Of a DNA stretch of 64,000 nt, positions 1 to 8,030 are shown piece after piece. Below the pieces are notes generated by a model, which saw only the letters and a list, made by a program, of their open reading frames with translations, ran no database searches and was not told the DNA's origin. Within the stretch, counting starts at the first letter, position 1. Each line of letters begins with the position of its first letter. This DNA is from Methylobacterium sp. WSM2598 (GTDB lineage: Bacteria > Pseudomonadota > Alphaproteobacteria > Rhizobiales > Beijerinckiaceae), in NCBI RefSeq assembly GCF_000379105.1, contig NZ_KB900609.1, forward strand, positions 4,137,557 through 4,201,556, in the 5' to 3' direction. Both the position numbers and the translations under genes were made by a program.

Positions 1-135
1 GCCGCCGACCGGCGCCTCGCGCGGGTGCTCTGGAACGATCCGGCGAGCGGCGTGATGCGCCACGCCGATGCCGGCTACCCGGACGCGGTCGCCTGCGCGC
101 GGGAGCACGGTCTGACCCTGCCGAGCCTCGGCTGA
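1..135 (+). CDS. C-terminal end of an unidentified protein (partial)
   Basis: The frame is open from the first base to a TGA at 133-135 and gives 44 residues ending HGLTLPSLG. Codon use is GC-rich at third positions like the neighbouring genes, which supports a real coding end. The visible part contains LWNDPASGVMRHADAGYP and a short helix-like tail, but no motif I can assign. The gene continues outside the window, so its product and start cannot be determined. Confidence 0.45.
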   Translation, partial: AADRRLARVLWNDPASGVMRHADAGYPDAVACAREHGLTLPSLG

Positions 136-285
136 CCGCCCGGCGGGGCCGCGCGGCGGGCCCTGCTGGACCGGGCGGGCAGGTTACTGGTATATGCCTG
201 TAATCCGCGGCGCCGGGCCCCCGCATCCGCTCACGACGCGGGGCCAGGGCCGCCGCGGTCGAGCCCGTCCCGACCCGCGCGCGCC

Positions 286-1305
286 ATGGACCACGACCTC
301 GCAGCATCGTCCCGGGGCATCGCGGATGCGGCGCCGGAGGCGCTCGCGCCGGCCCGCGCGGCGCGGACGATCGGCCTCCTGGTGCTGCCCGGGGCGCAGC
401 TGATGTCGCTCGCCGCGCTCGCCGCGTTCCAGAGCGCCAACGCGCTCGGCGCGAGGCCCGCCTACGCGATCCGCCTGGTCTCGCAGGAGGGCGGGCCGGT
501 GCCGACCGCGGCGGGGTTCCGCCTGGAGACCGAGCCCTTCCCGGAGGCGCCCTTCGACACGCTGATGGTCGGGGCCTTCGCGGGGCCCCGGACCGTGCCG
601 GCGGGCCTCGCCGCCCTGGTCCGGCGGGCCGCGGCCCGCGCCCGGCGGGTGGCGGCGACCTGCACGGGCGCCTTCGTCCTGGCGGAGGCCGGGCTGCTCG
701 ACGGATTGCGCGCGACGACGCATTGGCGCAACGCCTCGGAGCTGCAGGCCCGCTACCCGGCGGTGCGCCTGGAGCGGGACCGGCTCTACGTCGGCGACGG
801 GACGGTGTGGACCTCGGCCGGGATGGCGGCGAGCATCGACCTCGCCCTGCGGCTCGTCGAGGACGACCTCGGTCCGGAGACGGCCCGCGAGGTGGCGCGC
901 CGCATGCTGCTGGAGCGGCGGCGCTCCGGGGGGCAGCCGCAGCTGTCGCGCCTGCTCGACCTCGCCCCGAAGACCGACCGGATCGAGCGGGTGCTCGACT
1001 ACGCCCGGCGCCACCTGCGGGAGGACCTGACGGTGGCCCGCCTGGCCGAGGCGGCGCGGCTGTCGCCGCGCCAGTTCAGCCGCGCCTTCCGGCAGGCGCT
1101 GGGCCAGCCGCCCGCCAAGGTGGTCGAGCGGCTGCGGGTGGAGGCGGCGCGGGCGATGCTGGTGGAGGGGCGCCACTCCCTGGACGTGATCGCCGCGGAG
1201 GTGGGCTTCGCCGATCGCGAGCGGATGCGCCGCGCCTTCCTGCGCCTCTACGGCCAGTCCCCGCAGGCCCTGCGCCGGGCGGGCCACCCGGCGGAGACGG
1301 CCTGA
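286..1305 (+). CDS. GlxA-type transcriptional regulator (DJ-1/PfpI domain plus AraC HTH)
   Basis: A 339-residue cytoplasmic DNA-binding protein. Residues about 27-195 form a DJ-1/PfpI (class I glutamine amidotransferase-like) domain with the nucleophile-elbow motif AATCTGAF and Cys126. Residues about 235-335 carry two AraC-type helix-turn-helices (LTVARLAEAARLSPRQFSR and the EVGFADRERMRRAF segment). This is the usual GlxA-family order and length; such proteins sense small metabolites and activate nearby catabolic genes. The target is unknown, and glutaryl-CoA dehydrogenase lies convergent downstream. The ATG at 286 is chosen because the domain begins soon after it. The TGA stop is the first bases of a palindromic repeat. 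The fold is certain; the ligand is not. Confidence 0.88.
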   Translation: MDHDLAASSRGIADAAPEALAPARAARTIGLLVLPGAQLMSLAALAAFQSANALGARPAYAIRLVSQEGGPVPTAAGFRLETEPFPEAPFDTLMVGAFAGPRTVPAGLAALVRRAAARARRVAATCTGAFVLAEAGLLDGLRATTHWRNASELQARYPAVRLERDRLYVGDGTVWTSAGMAASIDLALRLVEDDLGPETAREVARRMLLERRRSGGQPQLSRLLDLAPKTDRIERVLDYARRHLREDLTVARLAEAARLSPRQFSRAFRQALGQPPAKVVERLRVEAARAMLVEGRHSLDVIAAEVGFADRERMRRAFLRLYGQSPQALRRAGHPAETA

Positions 1306-1340
1306 TCCGGGATCCACTTGATCGAGGCGGATCCCGGATC
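1304..1340. repeat. R1 palindromic repeat overlapping a stop codon
   Basis: Two 12-bp arms (GATCCGGGATCC at 1304-1315 and its reverse complement at 1329-1340) flank a 13-nt loop. The preceding T completes the TGA stop of the upstream regulator. The following bases (GCGCGGCGCCTGAGCGAAGC, from about 1349) recur beside the same hairpin near 29.85 kb and, inverted, near 35.46 kb, so this is one copy of a dispersed repeat. It could also act as a 3' mRNA hairpin. Confidence 0.8.
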
Positions 1341-1529
1341 ACAAGCCTGCGCGGCGCCTGAGCGAAGCCCTCGGGAGCGAGCCGGATCACCGCCGAGATG
1401 CGCCCGTCGCGGCCCCCGCAGGCGAGACCGCGGCGCGGCGCATCGCCCGCCCCGTCGAGGATCACAGGTCGCGCCGACCTCGCCGATGGGGTCGAGGCGG
1501 CCGCATCCCGGGCGGGCCGCGGCCCGGCG

Positions 1530-2777
1530 TCAGAAGAACGCCTGCAGCCCGGTCTGCGCCCGGCCGAGGATTAGGGCGTGCACGTCGTGGGTGCCCTCGT
1601 AGGTGTTCACCGTCTCCAGGTTCTGGGCGTGGCGCATGACGTGGTACTCGCCCATGATGCCGTTGCCGCCGTGCATGTCGCGGGCGGTGCGGGCGATCTC
1701 CAAGGCCTTGCCGCAATTGTTGCGCTTGACGATCGAGATCATCTCGGGCGCGACCCGGCCCTCGTCGAACAGCCGGCCGACGCGCAGGGAGGCCTGGAGG
1801 CCGAGCGCGATCTCGGTCTGCATGTCGGCGAGCTTCCTCTGCACCAGCTGCGTCTGGGCGAGCGGGCGGCCGAACTGGGTGCGGTCGAGCGTGTACTGGC
1901 GGGCGCGGTGCCAGCAATCCTCCGCCGCCCCCAGGGCGCCCCAGGAGATGCCGTAGCGCGCCCGGTTGAGGCAGCCGAACGGCCCCTTGAGGCCGCTGAC
2001 ATGGGGCAGGAGCGCGCTCTCGGGCACCTCGACCCCGTCCATGACGATCTCGCCCGTGACCGAGGCCCGCAGGGAGAGCTTGCCCTTGATCTTGGGGGCG
2101 GAGAGCCCCTTCATCCCCTTCTCCAGGACGAAGCCCCGGATCTGGTTGTCGTGGGCGGGCGACTTCGCCCAGACCACGAAGACGTCGGCGATCGGCGCGT
2201 TCGAGATCCAGGTCTTGGCCCCCGAGAGGCGGTAGCCGCCGTCGATCTTCTCCGCCCGCGTCTTCATGCCGGCGGGATCGGAGCCGGCATCGGGCTCCGT
2301 GAGGCCGAAGCAGCCGACGAACTCGCCCGTCGCGAGCTTCGGCAGGTAGGTCCGGCGCTGCGCCTCGTCGCCGTAGGCGTAGATCGGGTACATGACGAGG
2401 GAGGATTGCACGCTCATCATCGAGCGGTACCCGGAATCGATCCGCTCCACCTCGCGGGCGACGAGGCCGTAGGCGACGTAGCTCGCGCCGGCGCAGCCGT
2501 ACTCCTCCGGCAGCGTCACGCCGAGGAGGCCGAGTTCGCCCATGGCGTTGAACAGGGAGCGGTCGGTCCGCTCCTCCGCGTAGGCCTCGACGATGCCGGG
2601 GAGGAGCCGCTCCTGCGCGAAGCCGCGCGCCGTGTCCCGGATCAGCCGCTCCTCGTCCGTGAGCTGGTCCTCCAGCAGGAAGGGATCGTCCCAGCGGAAG
2701 GCGCCCTTGCTTCCCTCGTGCGGCTTGGCCGCGCTCAGGTCGGTCTGGGTGATGGCGGCGACGGGCGCGGCGGTCAT
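1530..2777 (-). CDS. gcdH: Glutaryl-CoA dehydrogenase
   Basis: A 415-residue acyl-CoA-dehydrogenase-fold flavoprotein that oxidises and decarboxylates glutaryl-CoA to crotonyl-CoA in lysine, tryptophan and glutarate breakdown. The FAD/substrate segment FGLTEPDAGSDPAGM, the substrate-loop region GYRSMMSVQSSLVMYPI (the conserved Arg position of this subfamily) and the catalytic glutamate in NTYEGTHDVHALILG (about Glu394) are all present. Length and these motifs separate GcdH from ordinary short-chain dehydrogenases. The ATG at 2777 is preceded by AGGAGG at good spacing; a longer upstream frame lacks such support. It is monocistronic here. A SUGCT-like CoA-transferase lies about 7 kb away and could supply glutaryl-CoA. 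Confidence 0.92.
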   Translation of the reverse strand: MTAAPVAAITQTDLSAAKPHEGSKGAFRWDDPFLLEDQLTDEERLIRDTARGFAQERLLPGIVEAYAEERTDRSLFNAMGELGLLGVTLPEEYGCAGASYVAYGLVAREVERIDSGYRSMMSVQSSLVMYPIYAYGDEAQRRTYLPKLATGEFVGCFGLTEPDAGSDPAGMKTRAEKIDGGYRLSGAKTWISNAPIADVFVVWAKSPAHDNQIRGFVLEKGMKGLSAPKIKGKLSLRASVTGEIVMDGVEVPESALLPHVSGLKGPFGCLNRARYGISWGALGAAEDCWHRARQYTLDRTQFGRPLAQTQLVQRKLADMQTEIALGLQASLRVGRLFDEGRVAPEMISIVKRNNCGKALEIARTARDMHGGNGIMGEYHVMRHAQNLETVNTYEGTHDVHALILGRAQTGLQAFF

Positions 2778-2874
2778 GCGCGGGCTCCTCCTGCTGGTCG
2801 GTTGCCCCGAGGTGTAGCGCGGTCGCGCCCCGACCGCCAGGACGCGAAACCGCGTTTCGCAGCGGCCGGCCGCC

Positions 2875-3552
2875 TCACCGGGCCGGGCGGGCCTCGTCAT
2901 CGAAGGCCGGGGCGGCCTCGAGCTCCGCCTTGGTCATGCGCAACTCGGCCTCGATCGGCCCGCCGCTCTTGCCGACCACCAGGACGGTGGCGGGTCCGCG
3001 CGGCTGCCGCGCCGCCTCGACCGAGCCGGTCGCCTCGGTGACCGCGCCGCTGTGCTTGTCCTGCACGGCCGAGAGCACCTCGTTGCGGCTCGTCGCCCCC
3101 GGCATCGTCTCGGGGCCGGCGGTCCGGGCCTCGGCCTCGCTCGGCGCGCGCTCGGGCGTGGTGAAGGAGGGCGGGCCCTCCCGGGGCGACACGCCGGTGT
3201 TCCAGGCGAGCGTGTCGAAGGGCACCGCGACCTTCTTCTCGCCGAGGCCCAGGAAGCCTCCCACCCCGATCACGACCCCCCGCACCCGGCCGTCCTCGGT
3301 GACGAGGAGGTCCTCGATCTCGCCGACCCGGACGTGGTCCTGCCCGACGACGCCGACGCCGCGGATCTTGCTCGCCCGCATCGCGCCCGGGGGCGGGGCC
3401 GTGAGGAACGGCGAGGCGCCCTGCTGGGCAGGGACGGACTGGGCATGGACGGGCTGGGCATGGACGGGCTGGGCGAGGGCCGCCGGGCCGGCGAGGAGCG
3501 CGGCGGCGAGCGTCAGCGGGGCGATGCGCGCGGTCAGGGGGCGTCGGGTCAT
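2875..3552 (-). CDS. Exported PRC-barrel domain protein
   Basis: 225 residues. The N-terminus is a Sec signal peptide (TARIAPLTLAAALLAGPAALA) followed by a short repeat-derived linker AQPVHAQPVHAQSV. Residues about 50-115 fit a PRC-barrel (MRASKIRGVGVVGQDHVRVG, then EDLLVTEDGRVRGVVIGVGG and a KKVAVPFDTL strand). The C-terminal half is low complexity, acidic and Ala-rich. PRC-barrel proteins of this exported type are common in Hyphomicrobiales and have no fixed biochemical role. The start at 3552 is preceded by GGAGGT. It lies 63 bp downstream of ugpA on the same strand, so read-through from the ugp operon is possible, but a functional link is not indicated. Confidence 0.8.
   Translation of the reverse strand: MTRRPLTARIAPLTLAAALLAGPAALAQPVHAQPVHAQSVPAQQGASPFLTAPPPGAMRASKIRGVGVVGQDHVRVGEIEDLLVTEDGRVRGVVIGVGGFLGLGEKKVAVPFDTLAWNTGVSPREGPPSFTTPERAPSEAEARTAGPETMPGATSRNEVLSAVQDKHSGAVTEATGSVEAARQPRGPATVLVVGKSGGPIEAELRMTKAELEAAPAFDDEARPAR
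3431..3475. repeat. 15-bp tandem repeat in a signal-peptide linker
   Basis: About three copies of a 15-bp unit (unit GGGCTGGGCATGGAC, the outer copies imperfect) encode AQPVH repeats just after the signal peptide of the PRC-barrel protein. Because the unit is a multiple of three, copy-number change would keep the frame. Confidence 0.75.
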
Positions 3553-3615
3553 GGGACCTCCGATTCCCCGCACCAACGGCAGCGGCGGCGCGGAGGTTCA
3601 CGGCCCGGGCGCGCC

Positions 3616-4500
3616 CTAATACGCGACCTTGCGCTCGACGGTGCGGAACTGGACCGCCGTGAGGGCGATCACGATGATCATCAGCACCACGGACTGGGCC
3701 GCGGAGGCGCCGAGATCCGAGCCGGTGCGCCCGTCCTGGTAGACTTTGTAGACGAGGGTCTGGGTGGCCCGGCCCGGCCCGCCATGGGTGAGGACGTCGA
3801 TCGTCCCGAACGTCTCGCAGAACGCGTAGACCACGTTGACGACGAGGAGGAAGAAGGTGGTGGGCGAGAGCAGCGGGAACACGATGGTCCAGAACCGCCG
3901 CGCCGGCCCCGCCCCGTCGATCGCCGCCGCCTCGATCACGCTGCGCGGGATCGCCTGCAGCCCGGCGAGGAAGAACAGGAAATTGTACGAGATCTGCTTC
4001 CAGGCGGCGGCCATGACCACGAGGATCAGGGCGTGGGTGCCGTCGAGGAGCGGGTTCCAGGCAACGCCGAGGTCGCGCAGCCCCCGCGCGACGATGCCGA
4101 GGGAGGGCTGGAACAGGAAGCCGAACAGCACCCCGGCCACCGCGGGCGCCACCGCGTAGGGCCAGATCAGGAGGGTGCGGTAGAGGCCCGCCCCGGCGAG
4201 TTCCCGGTCGGCCATCACGGCAAGGAGCAGCGCGAGGCCGAGCGACAGCCCCGCCACCGCGGCCGAGAACACGGCCGTGACGCCGAGCGCGCCGTAATAG
4301 GCCGGGTCGGCGAACAGGGCCCGGTAATTGTCGAAGCCCACGAACTCGCTCGCGAGCCCGAAGGCGTCCTGCGCCAGGAAGGACTGGCCGACCGCCTGGA
4401 CGGCCGGCCAGTAGAAGAACAATGCCACCGTCAGGAGCTGCGGCAGGAGCAGGAGGAGCGGCAGCCGCCAGCCCCCGAAGGTGACGCGATCGGGTCCCAC
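3616..4500 (-). CDS. ugpA: sn-glycerol-3-phosphate ABC transporter permease UgpA
   Basis: 294 residues, matching the family length of about 295. An inner-membrane permease with about six membrane segments; it pairs with UgpE to import glycerol-3-phosphate or its diesters. Signature stretches shared with enterobacterial UgpA include RTLLIWPYAVAPAVAGVL, AAWKQISYNFLFFLAGLQ, the EAA loop IEAAAIDGAGPARRFW and SAAQSVVLMIIVIALTAVQF. The start is a GTG at 4500, two bases after the ugpB stop, giving exact length agreement and implying translational coupling. Its usual partners ugpE and ugpC are not next to it but lie at 11.5-13.5 kb in the opposite order. Confidence 0.93.
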   Translation of the reverse strand: MGPDRVTFGGWRLPLLLLLPQLLTVALFFYWPAVQAVGQSFLAQDAFGLASEFVGFDNYRALFADPAYYGALGVTAVFSAAVAGLSLGLALLLAVMADRELAGAGLYRTLLIWPYAVAPAVAGVLFGFLFQPSLGIVARGLRDLGVAWNPLLDGTHALILVVMAAAWKQISYNFLFFLAGLQAIPRSVIEAAAIDGAGPARRFWTIVFPLLSPTTFFLLVVNVVYAFCETFGTIDVLTHGGPGRATQTLVYKVYQDGRTGSDLGASAAQSVVLMIIVIALTAVQFRTVERKVAY

Positions 4501-4502
4501 GG

Positions 4503-5825
4503 TCAGCGGTTCGCTTGCTTCTCGAACTGGCGCAGCATGGCGTTGCCGCGGGCGGCGGCCTCGTCGAGGGCCTCCTTGGCGCTCTTCTTGCCGGCGAGCG
4601 CCGCCTCGATCTCCTCGGCCCAGACGTCGCGCATCTGCGGCATGTTGCCGAGGCGCAGGCCGCGGGAATTCCCGGTCGGCGGCTTGTTGGTCAGTTCCTT
4701 GAGCGGGACTTCGAGGGCCGGGTTCTTGTCGTACCAGCCATCCGCCTTCGACTTCTCGTAGGCCGCCTTGGTGATCGGCAGGTAGCCGGTGGTCTGGTGG
4801 ATGCGCGCCTGCCGCTCGGTGTCCGACAGGAAGGCGAAGAACTTGGCGACGCCCTTGTACTCCTCGGCCGACTTGCCGCCCATCACCCAGAGCGAGGCGC
4901 CGCCGATGATGCTGTTCTGCGGCGCGCCGGGCGCGTCGGGATAATAGGGCATCGGGGCCGCCGCCCACTCGAACTTGGCGTTGCCGCGCACGTTGCCGTA
5001 GGAGCCGGAGGAGCCGAGCATCAGCGGGCACTCGCCCGAGGTGAAGCGCCCGAAGCCGTTGTCGTAGCGGCCGGAATAGTCGTAGAGCTTGTCCTTCTGC
5101 ATCTCCGCGAGCGTCGCGAGGTGCTTGACCTGCAGCGGCCCGTTGATCTGCAGGGCGGTGTCGAAGCCGTCGAGCCCGTTGGCCTTGGTGGCGAGCGGCA
5201 CGTTGTGCCAGGCCGAGAACTGCTCCAGGTGGGCCCAGGTCACCCAGGTGTTGGAGACGCCGCAGGTGGTGTAGCCGGCAGCCTTGAGGGCCTTGGCGGC
5301 GGCGAAGACCTCGGGCCAGGTCTTGGGCGGCGCGTTCGGGTCGAGGCCGGCCTTCTTCAGCGCGTCCCGGTTGACCCACATCACCATCGACGAGGAATTG
5401 AACGGGAAGGACAGCATCTCCCCGGCGGCGGTGGAGTAGTAACCCGTGATGGCCGGCAGGTAGGCATTCGGGTCGAAGGGCTCGCCCGCCTCCTTCATCA
5501 GCTGGTAGACGGGCTTCACCGCACCCTTGGCCGCCATCATGGTGGCGGTGCCGACCTCGAAGACCTGGATGATGTGCGGCGCGGTGCCGGCCCGGAAGGC
5601 CGCGATGCCGGCGTTCAGCGTCTCCGGATAGGTACCCTTGTAGGCCGGGACCACCTTGTACTCGCTCTGCGAGGCGTTGAACTCCTCGGCCAGCCGAATG
5701 ACCGCGTCGTTGTTGGCCCCCACCATGGCGTGCCACCATTGCAGTTCGGTGACCGCGAGGGCGGGACCGGCCGCCGCGATCCCGAGGACCGCGAGTCCGG
5801 CGCGAAGGATCGTGTTCAGGGCCAT
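4503..5825 (-). CDS. ugpB: sn-glycerol-3-phosphate periplasmic binding protein UgpB
   Basis: 440 residues (family about 438). It has a Sec signal peptide (LRAGLAVLGIAAAGPALAV), then a mature family-1 solute-binding fold. UgpB-like segments are WWHAMVGANNDAVIRLAEEF near the mature N-terminus, the ligand-loop SFPFNSSSMVMWVNRDALKK, GECPLMLGSSGSYGNV and HQTTGYLPITKAAYE. It captures glycerol-3-phosphate or glycerophosphodiesters in the periplasm for UgpAE-C. ATG at 5825 with AGGAG upstream. It is the first gene of the ugpBA pair, divergent from a creatininase-family gene. A perfect 17-bp palindrome lies 17 bp upstream of the start. Confidence 0.94.
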   Translation of the reverse strand: MALNTILRAGLAVLGIAAAGPALAVTELQWWHAMVGANNDAVIRLAEEFNASQSEYKVVPAYKGTYPETLNAGIAAFRAGTAPHIIQVFEVGTATMMAAKGAVKPVYQLMKEAGEPFDPNAYLPAITGYYSTAAGEMLSFPFNSSSMVMWVNRDALKKAGLDPNAPPKTWPEVFAAAKALKAAGYTTCGVSNTWVTWAHLEQFSAWHNVPLATKANGLDGFDTALQINGPLQVKHLATLAEMQKDKLYDYSGRYDNGFGRFTSGECPLMLGSSGSYGNVRGNAKFEWAAAPMPYYPDAPGAPQNSIIGGASLWVMGGKSAEEYKGVAKFFAFLSDTERQARIHQTTGYLPITKAAYEKSKADGWYDKNPALEVPLKELTNKPPTGNSRGLRLGNMPQMRDVWAEEIEAALAGKKSAKEALDEAAARGNAMLRQFEKQANR

Positions 5826-6180
5826 GGCGCCTCGTCTCCTGCTGTGCCGTGGGCACAGATGGGGCGGTTCTGTTTCAGCCCGATGACGGGTGCGGCCGGG
5901 CCATTGCCAGACGTGCAAAAGCACGCCCGCGCACGCGGAGCAAGAGGAGGCCGCGGCAGGGACCGGCGCCGCCTCGCCCGCGAGGCGGAGGATCCTGCCC
6001 GGTGGGCGCCGATGCGGGTCTTCGACCCACGCCCAGGCGCCTGCCGGCGCGCGACCCGTTGTTCTTACCGGAGCAAGGCGGCACGCGCGGCACATCCCGC
6101 ATGCATATAAGATTCGGTTAATCGTCACGCGCTAGGTGACTGGTGAATCGTGCCGCTTCACTGGTCGTTCCACGCGCCCC
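5826..6180. other. Divergent intergenic region ugpB / creatininase-like gene
   Basis: About 355 bp without a supported gene. It holds the 17-bp palindrome close to ugpB and, at 6098-6125, the only A+T-rich run (GCATATAAGATTCGGTTAAT), a plausible -10 area for the rightward gene. No convincing paired -35 was found. Confidence 0.5.
5842..5858. promoter_or_regulatory. 17-bp perfect palindrome upstream of ugpB
   Basis: CTGTGCC-GTG-GGCACAG (7-bp arms, 3-bp centre) lies just upstream of the ugpB ribosome-binding site in the divergent intergenic region. Size and symmetry fit a dimeric regulator operator. A small mRNA hairpin close to the Shine-Dalgarno is the alternative. It does not resemble a Pho box, the usual control site of ugp in enterobacteria. 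Confidence 0.4.
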
Positions 6181-7044
6181 ATGCCGATCCTGAGTCCGTG
6201 CCGGCGCTCCAGGCGCCTCCTGCTCGCCGTCGGCACGGTGCTGGCGGTCGGCATCCTGACCATGCGGGCGTCGCTCCCGGCCCCGCTCGTCGCGCGCATC
6301 GCGATCGCCGACATGACCTGGGTCGAGGTGCAGCAGGCGCGCGAGCAGGGCTTCACGACCGTGCTGGTGCCGAGCGGCGGGCTGGAGCAGAACGGCCCGT
6401 TCTTGCCGATCGACAAGCACGACAGTATCGTGGCCTTCACGGCGCGCCGGATCGCGGAGGCGCTCGGCCATACCCTGGTCGCCCCGGTGATCTCCTACGT
6501 GCCCCAGGGCCGCTTCGATCCGCCCTCCGACAACCTCCTGTTCCCCGGCACGCTCGGCGTCTCCGAGGAGGCCTTCGCCGGGACGCTGGAGGGCATCGCC
6601 CGCAGCCTCAAGGCGCACGGCTTCCGCCTCATCCTGTTCCTGTGCGACCACGGCGGCAGCCTGAAGGTGCAGCAGGAGGTGGCGGCGCGCCTCGACCGCG
6701 CCTGGGCGCCGCAGGGCGTGCGCGTGGTGAGTGTCGACGCCTACTACGTCGAGGGGAACCGCGCGCAGCAGGCTTGGCTCGAGTCACAGGGCGAGACGCC
6801 GGCCACGATCGGCTTCCACGCCGGGCTCGCCGACCACGCCCTGATGCTGGTGACGGCCCCGGAGCGGGTCGATCTCACCCGCGCCGCCCCCTCGCTCCTG
6901 GCGCGGCTCGGCCTCGCCGGCGACGGGAGCAGCGGCGACCCGCGCCGCGCCACCGCAGAGCGGGGGCGCCGGCTCCTGGCGATCCAGGTCGAGGCCGCGC
7001 TCGCGCAGATCCGGCCGCTGATGGCTTCCGGCCAGGGATTGTGA
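6181..7044 (+). CDS. Creatininase-family protein, membrane anchored or exported
   Basis: 287 residues. The N-terminus (RRLLLAVGTVLAVGIL) is a signal peptide or anchor, so the enzyme domain is probably periplasmic. The family core is present: MTWVEVQQAREQG, GGLEQNGPFLPIDKHD, PQGRFDPPSDNLLFPGTLG and the CDHGGS turn. Classical creatininases use a Glu-x-His pair in the first motif (EQHGPHLP) as metal ligands; here it reads EQNGPFLP, and the later NGH motif reads CDHGG, so metal binding differs from the characterised enzymes. I recall similar EQNGP variants among proteobacterial paralogues of unknown substrate. The start at 6181 is chosen for the signal sequence; an in-frame GTG at 6136 is possible. 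It is 2 bp from the next gene, so they form an operon. Confidence 0.75.
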   Translation: MPILSPCRRSRRLLLAVGTVLAVGILTMRASLPAPLVARIAIADMTWVEVQQAREQGFTTVLVPSGGLEQNGPFLPIDKHDSIVAFTARRIAEALGHTLVAPVISYVPQGRFDPPSDNLLFPGTLGVSEEAFAGTLEGIARSLKAHGFRLILFLCDHGGSLKVQQEVAARLDRAWAPQGVRVVSVDAYYVEGNRAQQAWLESQGETPATIGFHAGLADHALMLVTAPERVDLTRAAPSLLARLGLAGDGSSGDPRRATAERGRRLLAIQVEAALAQIRPLMASGQGL

Positions 7045-7046
7045 CC

Positions 7047-7934
7047 ATGCCCGACCTCCCGCTCCCGCCCGCCCTCTGGGCCGCCGTCCACGGTCTCGCC
7101 GAGAGCACCGCGGGGGTGTGGCTGCTGCTCACGATCCTGGGCGCCGTGTTCACGGCCGTCAGCCTCGTGGCCCGGCCCTGCAATCCGGGCCAGCCGTGGT
7201 GGCGCAAGCCCGACGTCCTCACGGATGTCTGCTACTGGTTCGCGATCCCGGTCGTCTCGGGCTACGCCCGGGTCTGGCTCCTGGTCATCGGCATCGTGGT
7301 CATGAACGCCGCCTGCGCCTCGGCCGGGCTGCCGGCGCAGTTCGGGGAGGGCAAGGGCCCCCTCGCGGGCCTGCCGTTCTGGGCGCAGGTGCCGCTCTAC
7401 CTGATCCTGTCCGACCTCGTGATGTACGCGACCCATCGCCTGTTCCACACGATGCGGTTGTGGCGGTTCCACGCGGTCCACCATTCCTCGGAGCAGGTGG
7501 AGTGGGTGTCGGCGGCCCGGTTCCATCCGGTCGACGCGGTCTTCCACGGCGCGCTGTCGGACGCGGTGCCGCTCCTGCTCGGGATCTCGCCGGACGTGGT
7601 GATCGCGCTGGTGCCCTTCAGCGTCGCGCTCGCCGCCCTCGCCCACGCCAACCTCGACTGGACCTTCGGCCCGCTGCGCTACCTGCTGGTCAGCCCGGTC
7701 TTCCACCGCTGGCACCATACCGGCCCCGACCAGGGCGGGAACATGAACTTCGCGGCGAGCTTCCCGTTCATCGACCTGATCTTCGGGACCTTCTACATGC
7801 CCAAGGGGGTGCTGCCCGAGGCCTACGGCAACGGCGACCCGTCCTTCCCGTCCGGGTTCGGCGGCCAATTGGTCCACCCCTTCGTCGGCGCGGGCGCGGG
7901 CGGGGCGGCCGAGGGCGCCGGCCTCGGCCGCTGA
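7047..7934 (+). CDS. Sterol desaturase / fatty acid hydroxylase family membrane protein
   Basis: 295 residues with about four to five membrane helices and the histidine clusters that bind the di-iron centre in this superfamily: HRLFH, HAVHH, a late single His in LAHANLDW, and HRWHH (segment FHRWHHTGPDQGGNMNF). These enzymes hydroxylate or desaturate lipids in the membrane using O2. The substrate cannot be read from the sequence; bacterial relatives act on carotenoids, hopanoids, sterol-like lipids or fatty acyl chains. It follows the creatininase-like gene after 2 bp (TGACCATG), so the two are co-transcribed. The C-terminal Gly/Ala-rich tail is probably disordered. Confidence 0.85.
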   Translation: MPDLPLPPALWAAVHGLAESTAGVWLLLTILGAVFTAVSLVARPCNPGQPWWRKPDVLTDVCYWFAIPVVSGYARVWLLVIGIVVMNAACASAGLPAQFGEGKGPLAGLPFWAQVPLYLILSDLVMYATHRLFHTMRLWRFHAVHHSSEQVEWVSAARFHPVDAVFHGALSDAVPLLLGISPDVVIALVPFSVALAALAHANLDWTFGPLRYLLVSPVFHRWHHTGPDQGGNMNFAASFPFIDLIFGTFYMPKGVLPEAYGNGDPSFPSGFGGQLVHPFVGAGAGGAAEGAGLGR

Positions 7935-8030
7935 GCGCAACGGCCCGACGCACGTCCGCCTGGCTCCTCGCTCCCGCACCGCTTCCGCCGCCCGACCGGC
8001 GGCCCCTCCGGCGCGCGATGCGCGGGAGCG

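Noticed and set aside
1578..3041. Long plus-strand open frame opposite gcdH and the PRC-barrel gene
   Set aside because: Composition (Arg, Gly, Ala, Pro, His, Asp) is that of the antisense of a GC-rich gene, with no motif and no ribosome-binding site; the minus strand carries clear protein families.
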